From the NCBI GenBank assembly GCA_033398695.1, contig CM065810.1, positions 146,314,358 to 146,378,357 of the forward strand: a DNA stretch of 64,000 nt, in the 5' to 3' direction. Below the pieces are notes generated by a model. The model made no database searches. It was not told the origin of the DNA and worked only from the letters and a program-made list of their open reading frames with translations. Of the stretch, positions 45,101-55,329 are shown in pieces (the first letter of the stretch is position 1; every line of letters begins with the position of its first letter). The DNA is from Orobanche coerulescens (taxonomy: Eukaryota > Streptophyta > Magnoliopsida > Lamiales > Orobanchaceae). The translations under genes were made by a program, and so were the position numbers.

Positions 45101-48100
45101 TAGAAGAAAGATAAAGCCAGAGTGACTTAAAGTAGTGAAAGCGGAAGCCAAGGAAAGGTATCATAAGGAGAAGTCCGCTATTTTTTTTTTCATGTGCTAA
45201 GCAAGGCTATGGTCCCAGAGCTCAGAGGTAAGAGGGGGAGTTGAACGTAAGCTAAAATAAGGATAGGCCAGACCTGTAAGATTCGACCTTTCCCGAAGCA
45301 CTATTCCTAGATCACATTCTACCAGTCAGCACAATATCACTAGAAAAGCGGATTGGCTAATCTCAGCCTTATGGCAACAAAAAAGACCATCTCCATCTCA
45401 AGGTGACTAGATTGAGTGGGTTAGTAGAGGGCCTCAGAACAAGCAAGCAAGCAGTCACTGCAAGGAAAGCAAAGAGAGAAGCTAGTCCCAGGCGAGAGGA
45501 AAGGCGTAAGACAATCAATCCCAGGTGCAGGAGTCTTGAGTACGCTAATGAGTAAGGGGATTCTTTATAAAGCTTTTAGAGCTTTCCCCTAGGCCAGCCA
45601 TTGAGTATGCCAGTCGATGATTCCCCAGGAGATATTGAGTTTTAAGGGAAAAAGGTCAGACAGAGAGACTGGTGCTATTGTTTTACCTTTTTCTAGAGGA
45701 TATAAAAAAGTCTTGAGTCAGCCAATAATTAGCGAGCAAGCCAAGCCAGGTCACCGGAGTATTGACCGAAATGAACCGTTAGAAAGCTGGGAAAAGTGCC
45801 CCCAGACTCAACCGGGGTATGGGTATAAATAAAAGAAGTCAGGCATGAAAGCCAAGTGAAGTGAGCACAGGGTTAGGTAATCAAGTTCACTGAATTGCCC
45901 GATTCTGATCTCGAGAGTGGAAAAGCGGATAAGGGTGAAAAAGCATGAACGCAGAGAAAAGGGGGAACCAAAGGCCACAATGAAAAGAATTTAGATCTTC
46001 AAAAAGCATGTTTGAAGGACCCACAGAGTGGTAACTAGAAGGGAGGTTTAAGCTTGCTCCTCTCTCTCTCTCTTTTTTTTTTTTCTTTTTTTTTAAATAA
46101 TAGAAGTAGCTCTATATTTGCCAGAAGGTCTTGTTAGCAAGAAAATGCCTTATTGGGCAGTGAATCTGAATAGAATAGGCCTGCTTAAGAATGTTCTCTT
46201 GTTCTCGAAAGATGGAGAGGGAATGATTGAACATTAAAGGACCCGAAGCAAGCACCCCGACCCTCGCATCAAAGGTTTTTCCTCGAAGGCGAATCATAGC
46301 CTAGTGCCCATAGTCAAGTAGCCAGCTAGGGCTGAGACTTGCCAACGGAGAACGTAAACTGGGAGGATTCGGATTGAACTCTTTCTTCTTATTGCTATGG
46401 CCATAACGTGCGTAGGACACTAAGTGAAGTACCTTGTTATAAGCATATATCCCTGGCTATAACCTCTAAGAGTATCTTGGCATCCTAGCAACGGTTTCTT
46501 TGCTACTATACTGTATAGCTTTATAAGCATATACTTGCTAGAAACTATATTTATCCTTTCTATAAGACCTATGGTGCAAAAGAAAAGAAAGATAGTCCTC
46601 AGCTTAGGACACTAAGTCAAGTACATTGTTATGAGCATATAGCCCTGGTAATAACCTATAAGAGTATCTTGGCATCCTAGCAAAATCTAAATCTTTATAA
46701 ACCGGTGGCTTTAGAAGCATATATTTGCTAGAAACTATATACTCTTAAGTCTATATCCTTTCTATAAGACCTAAGGTGCAAAAGAAAAGAAAGATAGAGA
46801 GGCTTGGAAAACGCCGTAGGGAATTCTTATCTTATCTCTTACTGTCCTAAGCTACCTCTTTTTGTTCTTTATCTTATCTCTTACTGTATGTATACTAAAG
46901 GTAAGAAAGTCAATCGTTTTCCCAACAAGCATAGTCAATTAGAACTCTGCACTTCTTGAGAATGCTATTCCAACAAAGAAAGCAAACTTGGATTACATAT
47001 CTATTAACGAGGGGAGCCCAGTCTTTCTTTGGTAGTTGAGAATAGGGGGGGACATGCAAAGATGCATTCCTTGGTTTCTGAGGGATTCATGTGGCCCAGT
47101 AATGAACTTATATTATGCATCATGGATCTTCTCTGTATGATTATGTTTTCTGTGTGAAACTAAGAATGTCCCTTTTGTTACTTGGCAATTTGGAATTTAA
47201 GTGCATATGCTTAAATTATTTTATAGCTCGCCTGTCTACTGTTTTTTGCGCTCTCTTTCTTCATGTCCCCTTTCAAGTCTTTACTTTTATCAGAATTTAG
47301 AAACACTTTGATTTTAATTGGTCTTCATCTGTGCCTTTGCTATTATCAGCAAATGGAGGAGCAATTTAAGACCCTCATTATTTTCTCGCACTACTTGGAG
47401 GTACTTAAAAGCATCTTCTCACTTTCCTTGCTGTTATGTAGAACATGCGTCTCACCTTGCGCCTCTATATTCCTCTACAGACTTCCAGATTCCATCAGTT
47501 TTGGGATGAAGTTGCCAAGAGCCGCCACATATTAGAGGTAGTTCCAGGTATGCAGAACTCGGCACAGTTCCTCTTTTTCCCAGCTTATTCAGTGATTACT
47601 GATTATATGGATTTAAAGATTATAATTGCTACAACATTTTATTAAGGATACAATGAATGTTACAATAGTACTCATGGAAGGAAATAGAAAAATCTAGAAG
47701 AATGCGTGAGATACAGAATATTTGAAAATGCTCACCCTTGACACCTATATTATATTGACCAGTACGACTCGAGGCTGTCTAATCTAGTGGGTTCTGTGTT
47801 AGGTGATACATGACGTGTAGTACGACATGAAACCTAATAAATCAGGAATCTCAGTATTTCCAAACGGTTCCCACTTTTTTGGCCTAAACTCGTTCATGTT
47901 TGTCCGATAGTTCATGTTTACAAAATTCTGTGTGGACCGCTTCAGGTATCTCAGTATTTCCAAACAGTTCCTTTTTTTGCCTAAACTCGTCCGTGTTTGT
48001 CCAATAGTTTATGTTTACAAAATTCTGTGGACCGCTTCCTATGCTGTAAACTTTCATCAGAAATATAAAATATTCCCACATGTTATGAGTATATTTCTTT

Positions 48101-48736
48101 TTACGTAACTATGAATCATCCTTTTTTGTGGAGATACTGTTGTCGTGTGCCTCATGGCACTACTTATTCATATTCAAATAGGACCAATTTTTTTTTTCCT
48201 TATTTGGTTATCGAAATAGGACCTTTGTTTTGTGGTTTGTTATGATTCTACAGTCGCATTGTTGATTCTTCCTCTGCTTTCTCATTGTTAGTTCTCAGAA
48301 TTTATACTGACAAATGCGTATAATGTGTCTAAGGCTTCGAACAAGCTATTCAAGCATACGCAATTCATGTCCTTTCACTGACTTACCAAAAAGTTCCAAG
48401 GTCTGTTCTTGCTGAGGTATGTTACGAAATCACCGCCAGATCAAGTTCTTAGATAAAATTACTATTTTATATTTACAGCAATTAGATGGTTTAGGTTTTC
48501 TTTTACATGCGCTAATTAATGAAAATCTCCAGGCCGTCAATATGGAAGGTCCGTCTCTGGACAAGCTCCTCGACCATCATGTAGCTAACTCTGGTTGGCA
48601 GATTGAGAAGGCTCAGAGTAGGGGCCAACTCATTGTTCTTTCTCGTAATGAGTTTAACCATCCTGAGCTAAAGAAAAGTAGCGCAGATGGCATTCCTTTG
48701 GAGAAAATTGCTCGAATTATCCCTATTCTTGGCTGA
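39129..48736 (+). CDS. TIF3K1: Eukaryotic translation initiation factor 3 subunit k (eight exons)
   Basis: Exons: 39129-39266, 39411-39467, 39603-39653, 39747-39809, 47350-47400, 47481-47547, 48334-48416, 48533-48736. Together they give an uninterrupted 237-residue protein; the plant family is about 225-240. Junctions are GT...AG and phases agree. The protein opens [12 protein letters not shown], then [100 protein letters not shown] and a C-terminal [18 protein letters not shown] segment ending IPILG. eIF3k is a PCI-fold subunit of the eIF3 complex, which binds the 40S ribosomal subunit in the cytoplasm. It is the clearest intact host gene here. Intron 4 is 7540 bp and full of inserted DNA. 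Confidence 0.96.
39810..40505. other. eIF3k intron 4, left part
   Basis: No gene. 40040-40490 has a composition and phrases (for example CTCGCATCTTCCGGTCGGG) resembling plant mitochondrial intergenic DNA, but I cannot confirm origin. The rRNA-like sequence starts by about 40505. Confidence 0.35.
40505..41223 (+). pseudogene. Degenerate nuclear 25S rRNA fragment, left part
   Basis: Landmarks of plant 25S rRNA appear in order: GTAGTAGCAAATATTCAAAT, GGCCGAAGAGGGGAAAGGTT, AACGGCTCAGTCGGAG, GGTCGTACTCATAGCTGC, TCGATGGAACAATGTAGGC, AGCTGCTCCCGCGGCGAGAG and GACTCAGAACTGGTAC. There are many substitutions and small gaps, so it is an old non-functional copy. It sits in sense orientation within eIF3k intron 4 and continues at 42645 after a MITE. 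Confidence 0.88.
41224..42644. mobile_element. Non-autonomous hAT-type element inserted in the 25S fragment
   Basis: The ends are CAATGTTTTAAAAG and, reverse-complemented, CAGTGTTTTAAAAGG. There is a perfect 8-bp duplication GATGCTAA (41216-41223 and 42645-42652). The subterminal DNA is rich in GAGGCG/CGCCTC words (41240-41310 and 42470-42630). There is no transposase. Inside are a SINE-like copy (41462-41765) and a short GAT/GTC trinucleotide run (41870-41900). Same end type as 4087-5213. Confidence 0.82.
41462..41765. repeat. SINE-like repeat, copy 1 (copy 2 at 50818-51110)
   Basis: CACCTTAATCCCAACTATGT, GTCGGTGGCATGAAGATTAT, TCTAAAATTAGTTAACAC and ATGTCACAATACGTGATTG also occur, in the same order, at 50818-51110. 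It resembles widespread plant short interspersed repeats with a CCAACTA(A/T)GTTGGGGTCGGC word. A third trace of the family may be at 4636-4680. Confidence 0.6.
42645..42780 (+). pseudogene. Degenerate nuclear 25S rRNA fragment, right part
   Basis: GGATGCTAACGCAATG, TGCTCTGAATATCAAAG, GGCGGGAGTAACTATGGCTC, TTAAGGTAGCTAAATGGCTC and GTCATCTCATT follow the 25S order directly after the part ending at 41223. The two parts were one fragment. Confidence 0.88.
42790..42880. repeat. Fragment of GAGGCG-type hAT element
   Basis: GGTGCGCCTCGCCTTGCGCC and GGTGCGCCTTTCGCCTTTAA resemble the terminal zone of the MITE at 41224-42644, but there is no matching second end. Confidence 0.4.
42880..47080. other. 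About 4.2 kb of mitochondrial-like DNA in eIF3k intron 4
   Basis: This stretch differs from its surroundings: nearly even base composition and many AAGAAAG/GAAAGC/CTTTCC purine-pyrimidine phrases, as in plant mitochondrial intergenic sequence. Open frames such as 44640-44984 (114 codons, hydrophobic) are not recognisable. I infer a nuclear insert of mitochondrial DNA, without an identified mitochondrial gene to prove it. Confidence 0.35.
46409..46796. repeat. Direct duplication, about 190 bp x 2
   Basis: GGACACTAAGT(G/C)AAGTAC, AGAGTATCTTGGCATCCTAG, TTGCTAGAAACTATAT and GGTGCAAAAGAAAAGAAAGA occur at 46417-46590 and again at 46607-46795, about 190 bp apart, with internal differences. Confidence 0.75.
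47081..47349. other. Right end of eIF3k intron 4
   Basis: T-rich sequence ending in the exon 5 acceptor TTATTATCAG. It looks like original intron DNA; no insert seen. Confidence 0.45.
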
Positions 48737-48965
48737 CAGAGTTCCATCATAGCTGTAGTTTTGAGCAAATGACGAATTTGAATTTAAAATTTGATTTGTT
48801 TTACAAATTACAATGCAGTTTTTGAATATTTGTTTATTTTTGTCCTTTTCGGGTAATGAATGGAACTCATGATTAATGCTGCATGAGCGCACATAACCAG
48901 ATTATTATTAATCTTTCACTTATAATTGAAGGATGCAGCCATTAGGTACTGAAACTGTTTTATTA

Positions 48966-49082
48966 GGTACCGCCAAATCAGAAAAATTTGGTACTATCAT
49001 ATAGCTTTGTGTCGCCTAAGTTCATGAGTTGGAGATAAGCGGGCTCGAACCGCTGACATCCGCTGACCACCGCAAAACTGTA
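48966..49082 (-). other. Plastid-like fragment (rrn16-trnI-trnA-rrn23 spacer type)
   Basis: Read on the minus strand: GCGGATGTCAGCGGTTCGAG, CCCGCTTATCTCCAACTC, ATGAACTTAGGCGACACAAA, GCTATATGATAGTACC and then TTTTTCTGATTTGGCGGTACC. From memory this closely follows chloroplast ribosomal-operon spacer sequence, with several substitutions. A short nuclear insertion of plastid DNA just downstream of eIF3k is the likely explanation. Confidence 0.55.
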
Positions 49083-49682
49083 TATGATGTAGCCATTAAG
49101 TACATTATTAAAATGTTTTTTTTTTTTTTTATAATAACCATCAAACCATTAATCATTGTTGCATATTTTCTCACAAGTTTCCATCACAACTAATCATTCA
49201 TTATGAGTTATAAGGTGGCCAAGGTTGTAAAAATAAGAGTGATAGGAGGAGATTCTAGGTGCAGGTTTCAATTTCCACTAACATCGAACAAAAAAACTAA
49301 CATTGCCTAATAAAAAAAAAGCCAAATCATTCATCCATCATGTCTTGCGCCAAGACCTCAATGAGGCCATGTTTGTAATGTAACGAATTTAAAAACCAGA
49401 AACACAAGAATTGTCATCCTCCCCATTTTCTTTTCATATTTACAATACAGGTTTCACATTGTTCAGCAGCTCGGCGAAAAGGGGTAAAACATACAGAGGA
49501 AGAACAAGAAAGATGAAGGAAGCATCATTACAAAGGAATGTCAGGTTTCCAACAGAGGTTCTCACTGGAGAATAAATGCTGAATTTTACATACATTTATC
49601 TTACATCATCTCTCCACAAACTTTTTCTCCATAAGAGGATCTGCAGCAAAATTGCTAAGATTGACACAACTAAAAAAACTCG
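49083..49682. other. Intergenic DNA between eIF3k and the minus-strand gene
   Basis: No further exon seen. 49440-49682 probably includes the 3' untranslated region of the minus-strand gene that ends at 49683. Confidence 0.4.
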
Positions 49683-51978
49683 TCAATGACACAATGTTTC
49701 CCCATTTGTCACCCAACGCACAAAACTATCCGAATATTCGGCAAAAACCTCCGAGTCGTAACACATTTCAGTTTGCTCCCTTCCCTACAAATTTCGCAAC
49801 AGCATTAACAATGCATCAAATGTAACTATCACAAGTATAGACAGGTTACGGGCTTGGAGAAGTTGAAACATTATCCCCAAGTATAGATATACATGAATTT
49901 TTGAAACATTATCCCCAAGTATAGATATACATGAATTTATTATAGTAACACATCGCCGTTAGTCCAAGAAGAGTGAGTTATCTGAATGTGGCTAGAGCAG
50001 CTCTAACGAAGATATTCATTTCTTTTTTTAGAAAGGACAAATTTGTATAAGACCGTCGTACATATCCTATTTCGTACGATAGTTTAGGTCAAGTACACGC
50101 ATTTTAGTTTTCCATTGTTTTAGTTTTAGGGTGATTTTTCACTTTTTTAGTTCTTTCAATTTTTCCTAGGGCTCTTCCGGTTTTTTAACCTTATTTTTTT
50201 TTTTTTTTTATGTTTTTATGTTTTTTGGTTTTTTCTCAAGTCTTTTAGGGTTAGGATTCATATTTTTAGTGTTTTAGTTATTTTCATTTTTCAAGAGTGT
50301 GCTACTTTTCGGTATTTTTAAACATTTTTATTTTAATGTTTTAGGGGATCCATCTTACGGATTTTGTAAAACCGTCTCATAGGAGACCTACTAAAAAAAC
50401 TTTTATCTTGCCTTAGGATGCACTTAATTTCTTTAGTCGTGGGAAGCTAATAATAGAACGGGAAAATATACTAACCCTCGTGCTTGATTCACATTCACTG
50501 GTAGATGGGGTTTGGTCCTTAATCAGGACATTTTCTGACGACGTAACAGCAACGGGTGCGGCTGTGAGCATTGATCTGAGCATAAAACAACACTAGATTC
50601 AGCTTCACCATACAAAAGTCATACCTTCCAGTACTGGTTTGGTCCTTCCCTCAAGTAAATGTGGTTCAACTCGTAGTTAACCATAGCACTCCAGATTTGA
50701 ACCATGAATATTCTTATCTCATGAAAAGTGTCTCAAGGATTCAAGAAATTTGCAGCACAACATTACTAGAATTGGGATAAAATAAAACACAGCCACGAAG
50801 AGAATCAGGCAAGCACATCATTGCACCTTAATCCCACCTATGTTGGGGGCCGGTGGCATGAAGATTATAGTGACAATTGTCTAAAATTAGTTAACACTAT
50901 TATTCATGAAAAAACAAATATCAAAATTTTACGTCGGTTGCCCTACATGCGAAGGAGAAATGAGATGAAAATCCAAAATCATCAACATCATTGGTTTTTT
51001 CCAGTTACATAGAAAATATCATGAGACAGTGTTGGATCAAGATAATTACTATATATAGTCATGTCACATTACGTGATTGATATTGTAAAATCAATACGTA
51101 CATCATAGACCATGACTTAGAAACAGACAAGATGATCTTGTAAATTAAAAAATACAATTTAGGTCGCCAAGTGAAAGTGTATCTCGTAAGGGACTAGGAT
51201 CTATATATACGTTACTGGGATAATACAAAGTACCGACTTAAACATGCCGCTAGTGATCACTACAGTACAAAGAACCATAGGACGTTTGGAAAAGATAAAT
51301 CAGAATCCTATTACATGAAAAGAATCATCAGCACTTGGAGGGTAATAACTTCAAGTTGAACTCAAGTGAATACTATTACATGAAAACTCACGTATCATTA
51401 ACAGAACACTATAAGCATGAAAATTTGAGATACAATATCAACATAAAAAAGTTGTTATAGTCGAACTGGACATATGAATATTTCTACTAATGAAGTAACT
51501 TTAGTTGAACATAGTCGAACTAAGATCCAATAGTGAAGTTCGTAAATCAATCCTCAGGTATATTGAAATATTATAGAACATTTTCGGCACTTTTAGCAAG
51601 AAATGTCAAGTTGGATCATAGTTGCTACATTAACAAGAACCACATGATGTATGGAAATGTCAGGGGCTGATTATGATGCTTTTGCTCTCTAAGCTAGGGT
51701 GAGCAAAATCAATCCAGAACAGGAAAACTGAGGCGAGCAGATAAATTCGGTGAGGTTCACTTGGGTCTTTTGGTAAAACAATTTTGGCTCGGATTATTTT
51801 CCCAAAAAATCGATGCTTGTTCTCTCTAAGATAGGGGTGAGCAAGAAAACAAGTCTAACCGGTGCGGTTCGGTTAGTTTTTTTTGGTAAAATAATTTGGT
51901 TCATTTTATTTTTCCAAAAAATCAGTTTTCTGTTCGGTTCGGCTTTATGTATAAAAAACTAGGTTTGCACCGAATAAG

Positions 51979-52055
<77 letters not shown>

Positions 52056-52789
52056 CTTAATGGTGAAATCTAGAAACCAATTGCATTATTAAGTAATTTC
52101 ATTGCATATTAGTTATTATTTGTTGCGTAATTTAATTTAGTATATGCAACAAATAATGCAATAAAAAAAATACATAAATGCATATAATTCTACTCATCTA
52201 CAGCCGTTAGATCACTAATATCAATGGCCTACAAAAGTTTCTAGATTTTACAAGGTAATTATAGTTTTCATATGATATATTTCCTATATATATATATATT
52301 ATTTTTATAGAAGCCTTAATATTAGCAAGGAAAATGAAAGTTCAAAAGCGAAAAACCAAACCGAAACCGAGTCACTTTTTTCGGATTGGTTGGTATGCCT
52401 TTTTTAGTGAATCGTTTGTGGTCCGGTTATATAAATATGTTGAATTCATTTTACAGTGTTTTCAGTTCGGTTCGTTCTGAACCAAACCCACGGTTTGCTC
52501 ACCCCTACTTGCCATGCCAAAATAATTAATCGAAAACATACACAAGCAGTTGAGCACAAAATATTTAATGAGGACACTCTTGGTGATAATCAACTCTGGT
52601 AAAAATTTAATCAACTCTCAGTCGAGGAACTACCTTTCCAATAACTCTTCATCAAATGAATTCCCAGAGGACGAGAGCCAATCAACGTCAACAAAGTTAG
52701 AGCAATCAATAGTGCTCCTATAATCATGTTCAAGGTATCTATCTCTTTGCATTTCCGCAAAAAGCTTTCTAGCAGGCAGTGGAGTGCAT
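49683..52789 (-). CDS. Unidentified gene, three C-terminal exons visible (5' part missing)
   Basis: Three minus-strand exons join in consistent phase with normal splice sites: 52789-52634, 50575-50476 and 49784-49683 (stop TGA at 49683-49685). The first starts after TTTCGACAG and reads CTPLPARKLFAEMQRDRYLE, later DVDWLSSSGNSFDEELLE. The second reads SMLTAAPVAVTSSENVLIKD and is Ser/Thr-rich. The third reads GREQTEMCYDSEVFAEYSDS and ends NGETLCH. Each exon is stop-free only in this frame, and the junction codons close correctly, which strongly suggests a real gene. I do not recognise the protein. Upstream exons should lie right of 52789 but I did not find them; RTE and other repeats occupy that DNA. 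Introns hold a SINE-like copy and a MITE. Confidence 0.65.
50818..51110. repeat. SINE-like repeat, copy 2
   Basis: Parallels 41462-41765 over its length, within the intron between 50576 and 52633 of the unidentified minus-strand gene. Confidence 0.6.
51832..52507. mobile_element. Probable hAT-type MITE
   Basis: The left end TAGGGGTGAGCAAGA and the right end (reverse-complemented TAGGGGTGAGCAAACC) form terminal inverted repeats. Subterminal GGTTCGGTT/AACCGAAC words are present on both sides. I could not find matching 8-bp duplications. A partial copy of the left end (TAGGGTGAGCAAAATC, 51694) follows the same flank CTCTCTAAG, suggesting a local rearrangement. Confidence 0.5.
51982..52052. repeat. 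Compound (CT)n(TA)n microsatellite
   Basis: About 16 CT units followed by about 19 TA units, inside the MITE. Confidence 0.9.
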
Positions 52790-53189
52790 CTGTCGAAAGA
52801 AAAGCTCAAACGGTTGGCACAGGAAATTAATTATATACCAATCGACTAAGAGGCGTCACTGAAACCCCAAATAAGTGAATAGAAAAACTACTAAGTTACT
52901 ATCCTTTATTCAAGTATAAAAAAATAATTATATACCAGTGTTCATCTACATAGTTGGACATTAGCAAATAGACAGAACTCCACAAAAAAATAAAATGAAA
53001 AAAAAGCTCAATTTCATGATTAACAATTAATTTTGAATAGTTATTTGCATCTAACTTATGCTCCACCACCACCATTTTTTTTTTGCTCTAAAGTTGTGCT
53101 TTTTTAAATTCTATGAGCAAAGGAACGATCAGAAAATGCAAATATTAAGGATGAAATTTCTACCAATGAAACTTAAATTAAACTTAAAT
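52790..53189. other. No gene seen
   Basis: AT-rich DNA upstream of the first visible exon of the minus-strand gene; presumably intron. Confidence 0.4.
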
Positions 53190-53945
53190 ACTGCCTCTGG
53201 GTGTCTTCTTGACATTCATTGTCGGTCCCAAGCCCGGATAAAAGAGGAGGGTTGCGGTAGGTTAGTGACAGCCAGCGTAAAACTCGTCACATTTTATGGA
53301 CATGAATCAAATTTTGAAAATCGTTGGGGCGTCTCCTCAGAAGCGACGCGCTGCATTTCGTAGGCCCGGGTGCAGTGAAAAGTATGCGAGGGTTGCTAGG
53401 TCGTCGCCCAGAAGCGGCGCGCCACCTTTACATCTGAGGGTAGTGTCAAGTGAGCAAGGATGCGCTACACTTCATAGGCCTGGGTGTAGTGGAAAATATA
53501 TAAGGGTTGCTAGGTCGTCGTCCGGAAGCGGCGCGCCATCTCGAAGTATGGGCGTGGTGTCAAATGTGCAAGGATCCTTGCAGCGTGGACGGGGACAGAC
53601 AGAAGTTAGTTCATGCGGCTAGTAAGGGTAGTAAGGTGCGATTTGGAATATGGAACGTTGGCTCTTTGACAGGGAGATCAGCATAAGTGGGGGGGGGGGG
53701 GGGGGGTTATTAAAAGGAGGATGATTCACATAATGTGTCTACAAGAGACTAAGTGGGTTGGCGAAAAGGCAAGAGTGTTAGCTCCTTGGGGTTACAAACT
53801 TTGGTACTCTGGAAAGCATAGAAGTTGAAATGGAGTGGGTATCGTCATTGATAAAGAAATCATTGATGATGTGGTGGAAGTGTCAAGAAAAAACGATAGA
53901 ATAATGAGTATTAAGCTTGTGATAAGGGATGAGTTTCTTGTTGGG
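53190..53945 (+). pseudogene. RTE-type LINE, 5' region and start of endonuclease
   Basis: GTCGGTCCCAAGCCCGGAT begins a repetitive leader in which a unit of about 115 bp with GGTTGCTAGGTCGTCG and GAAGCGGCGCGCCA appears at about 53340-53430 and 53460-53550. The endonuclease start follows from about 53638: VRFGIWNVGSLTGR, then after a G-run IMCLQETKWVGEKA, GYKLWYSGKH and a stop, then GIVIDKEIIDDVVEV and NDRIMSIKLVI. A homopolymer of 19 G at 53688 and several stops break the frame. It ends at about 53945 against unrelated DNA; RT and tail are absent. Confidence 0.7.
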
Positions 53946-54130
53946 ATTCGGTGCCTAAATCGAAGACCCAGCGGAAGCGGTAAACATAAAATTAATTCGA
54001 TCCGAATCCCTACGAGGATCGGTCGAGCTACGTATATACGAATATAGAAACGAAATCACAAGAGATATAAGAAACTCACCCTTGTAGTCCGTTGATTAAA
54101 TTTCCGAAAATTAATATTTATACTAGTCAG
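53946..54130. other. Unassigned flank of the foldback element
   Basis: Short stretch (GGATCGGTCGAGCTACG and similar) with no gene; probably part of another repeat. Confidence 0.3.
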
Positions 54131-54897
54131 TTTTTGTTTTTCAGCCTGAAATATATGTACACGTTCCGGTTCATACTCTGCTTATAATTTTTTTGTAGAG
54201 CCTGAAATATACGTACACGTCCAGATTTGCCACATCAGCACTATAACTTGTGTTTGAATTGTATATTTATTTGAGTGTTGCGTATTTATTATTATGATTG
54301 TTTTTTAAAAAAAATTTAATTATGATATATAATATTTAAATTAATAATATCCTTTAAGATTTTGAAGTATATCAAAATTAATATACATAGATTCGATAGA
54401 GATGATTAATCTACAAAATAGTATTTAAGTACAATCTTACTACAAAATATTTAAGTAGTCTTCAAGTATAATTGCTATTTAAAAAAAATATTTGATCATT
54501 GCATATACACTAACAAATAGTCTTCAAGTACAATTGGTATTTAAAAAAAATATTTGATCATTGCATATACACTCTTGCTAGTAAGATTGTTATTTTAGGC
54601 ATTGCATATACATGTAGATTAATCATCTCTGTCGAATCTATGTAGATTAATTTTGATATACTTCAAAATCTTGAAGGATATTATTAATTTAAATATTATA
54701 TATCATAATTAAAATTTTTTTTAAAAATAACCATAATAATAAATACGCAACACTCAAATAAATATACAATTCAGAAACAAGTTATAGTGCTGATGTGGCA
54801 AATCTGGATGTGTACGTATATTTCAGGCTCTACAAAAAAGTTATAAGCAGAGTAAGAACCGGAACGTGTACGTATATTTCAGGCTGAAAAACAAAAA
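54131..54897. mobile_element. Foldback/MITE-like element with arms of about 285 bp
   Basis: 54131-54416 is inverted at 54610-54897 with few differences. For example TTTTTGTTTTTCAGCCTGAA on the left faces CAGGCTGAAAAACAAAAA on the right, and GATTCGATAGAGATGATTAA faces TTAATCATCTCTGTCGAATC. The loop (54417-54609) holds a 63-bp unit twice (TCTTCAAGTA(T/C)AATTG at 54461 and 54524). No coding sequence. I could not define a target duplication. The transcript or single strand would form a hairpin of nearly 290 bp. Confidence 0.8.
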
Positions 54898-55326
54898 CCG
54901 CAGCAGAAAAGATACTAATATACCAATCCTTTCATATTGAATTTTAGTTTTTTCATTTTTTTACCATTTTCGTCGTGTTTCATATTTTTTCGTTTTTTAC
55001 CATTTTCGCCGTGGTTCATCTTTATTGTTGTGCATAAGAAATTTTTTTATCATTAAAAGATTATCATAAAAAATGGGCTGGAGAGAAATAAAATTACTAT
55101 AGCAAGTAAATAAAAATAATTGAGTTGGACTGAAACATTAAATAAAAAATATAGCGCATGACACACACGCTCGACAGCGGCTATACTATCACAAAAACAA
55201 CTAACACTTTTAAAAATATTAATTAATACTATTAAAGAAAAACAACTTTTAAATAAAAAATTAAAATATGGGCCAGCCACCCATCAAATCAAATGTCACA
55301 AGTATGCTTATAGTCACACTCAACAT
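54898..55326. other. AT-rich DNA, no gene seen
   Basis: A TTTTTTACCATTTTCG(T/C)CGTG phrase occurs twice (54958, 54994). Nothing else recognised. Confidence 0.4.
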
Positions 55327-55329
55327 TTA

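Noticed and set aside
51694..51831. Second complete MITE nested left of 51832
   Set aside because: Only the left-end phrase and its flank are duplicated; there is no matching right end or target duplication.
53684..53706. Run of about 19 G as a regulatory G-quadruplex
   Set aside because: A plain homopolymer in a dead LINE and a likely site of sequencing or assembly error; no conserved context.
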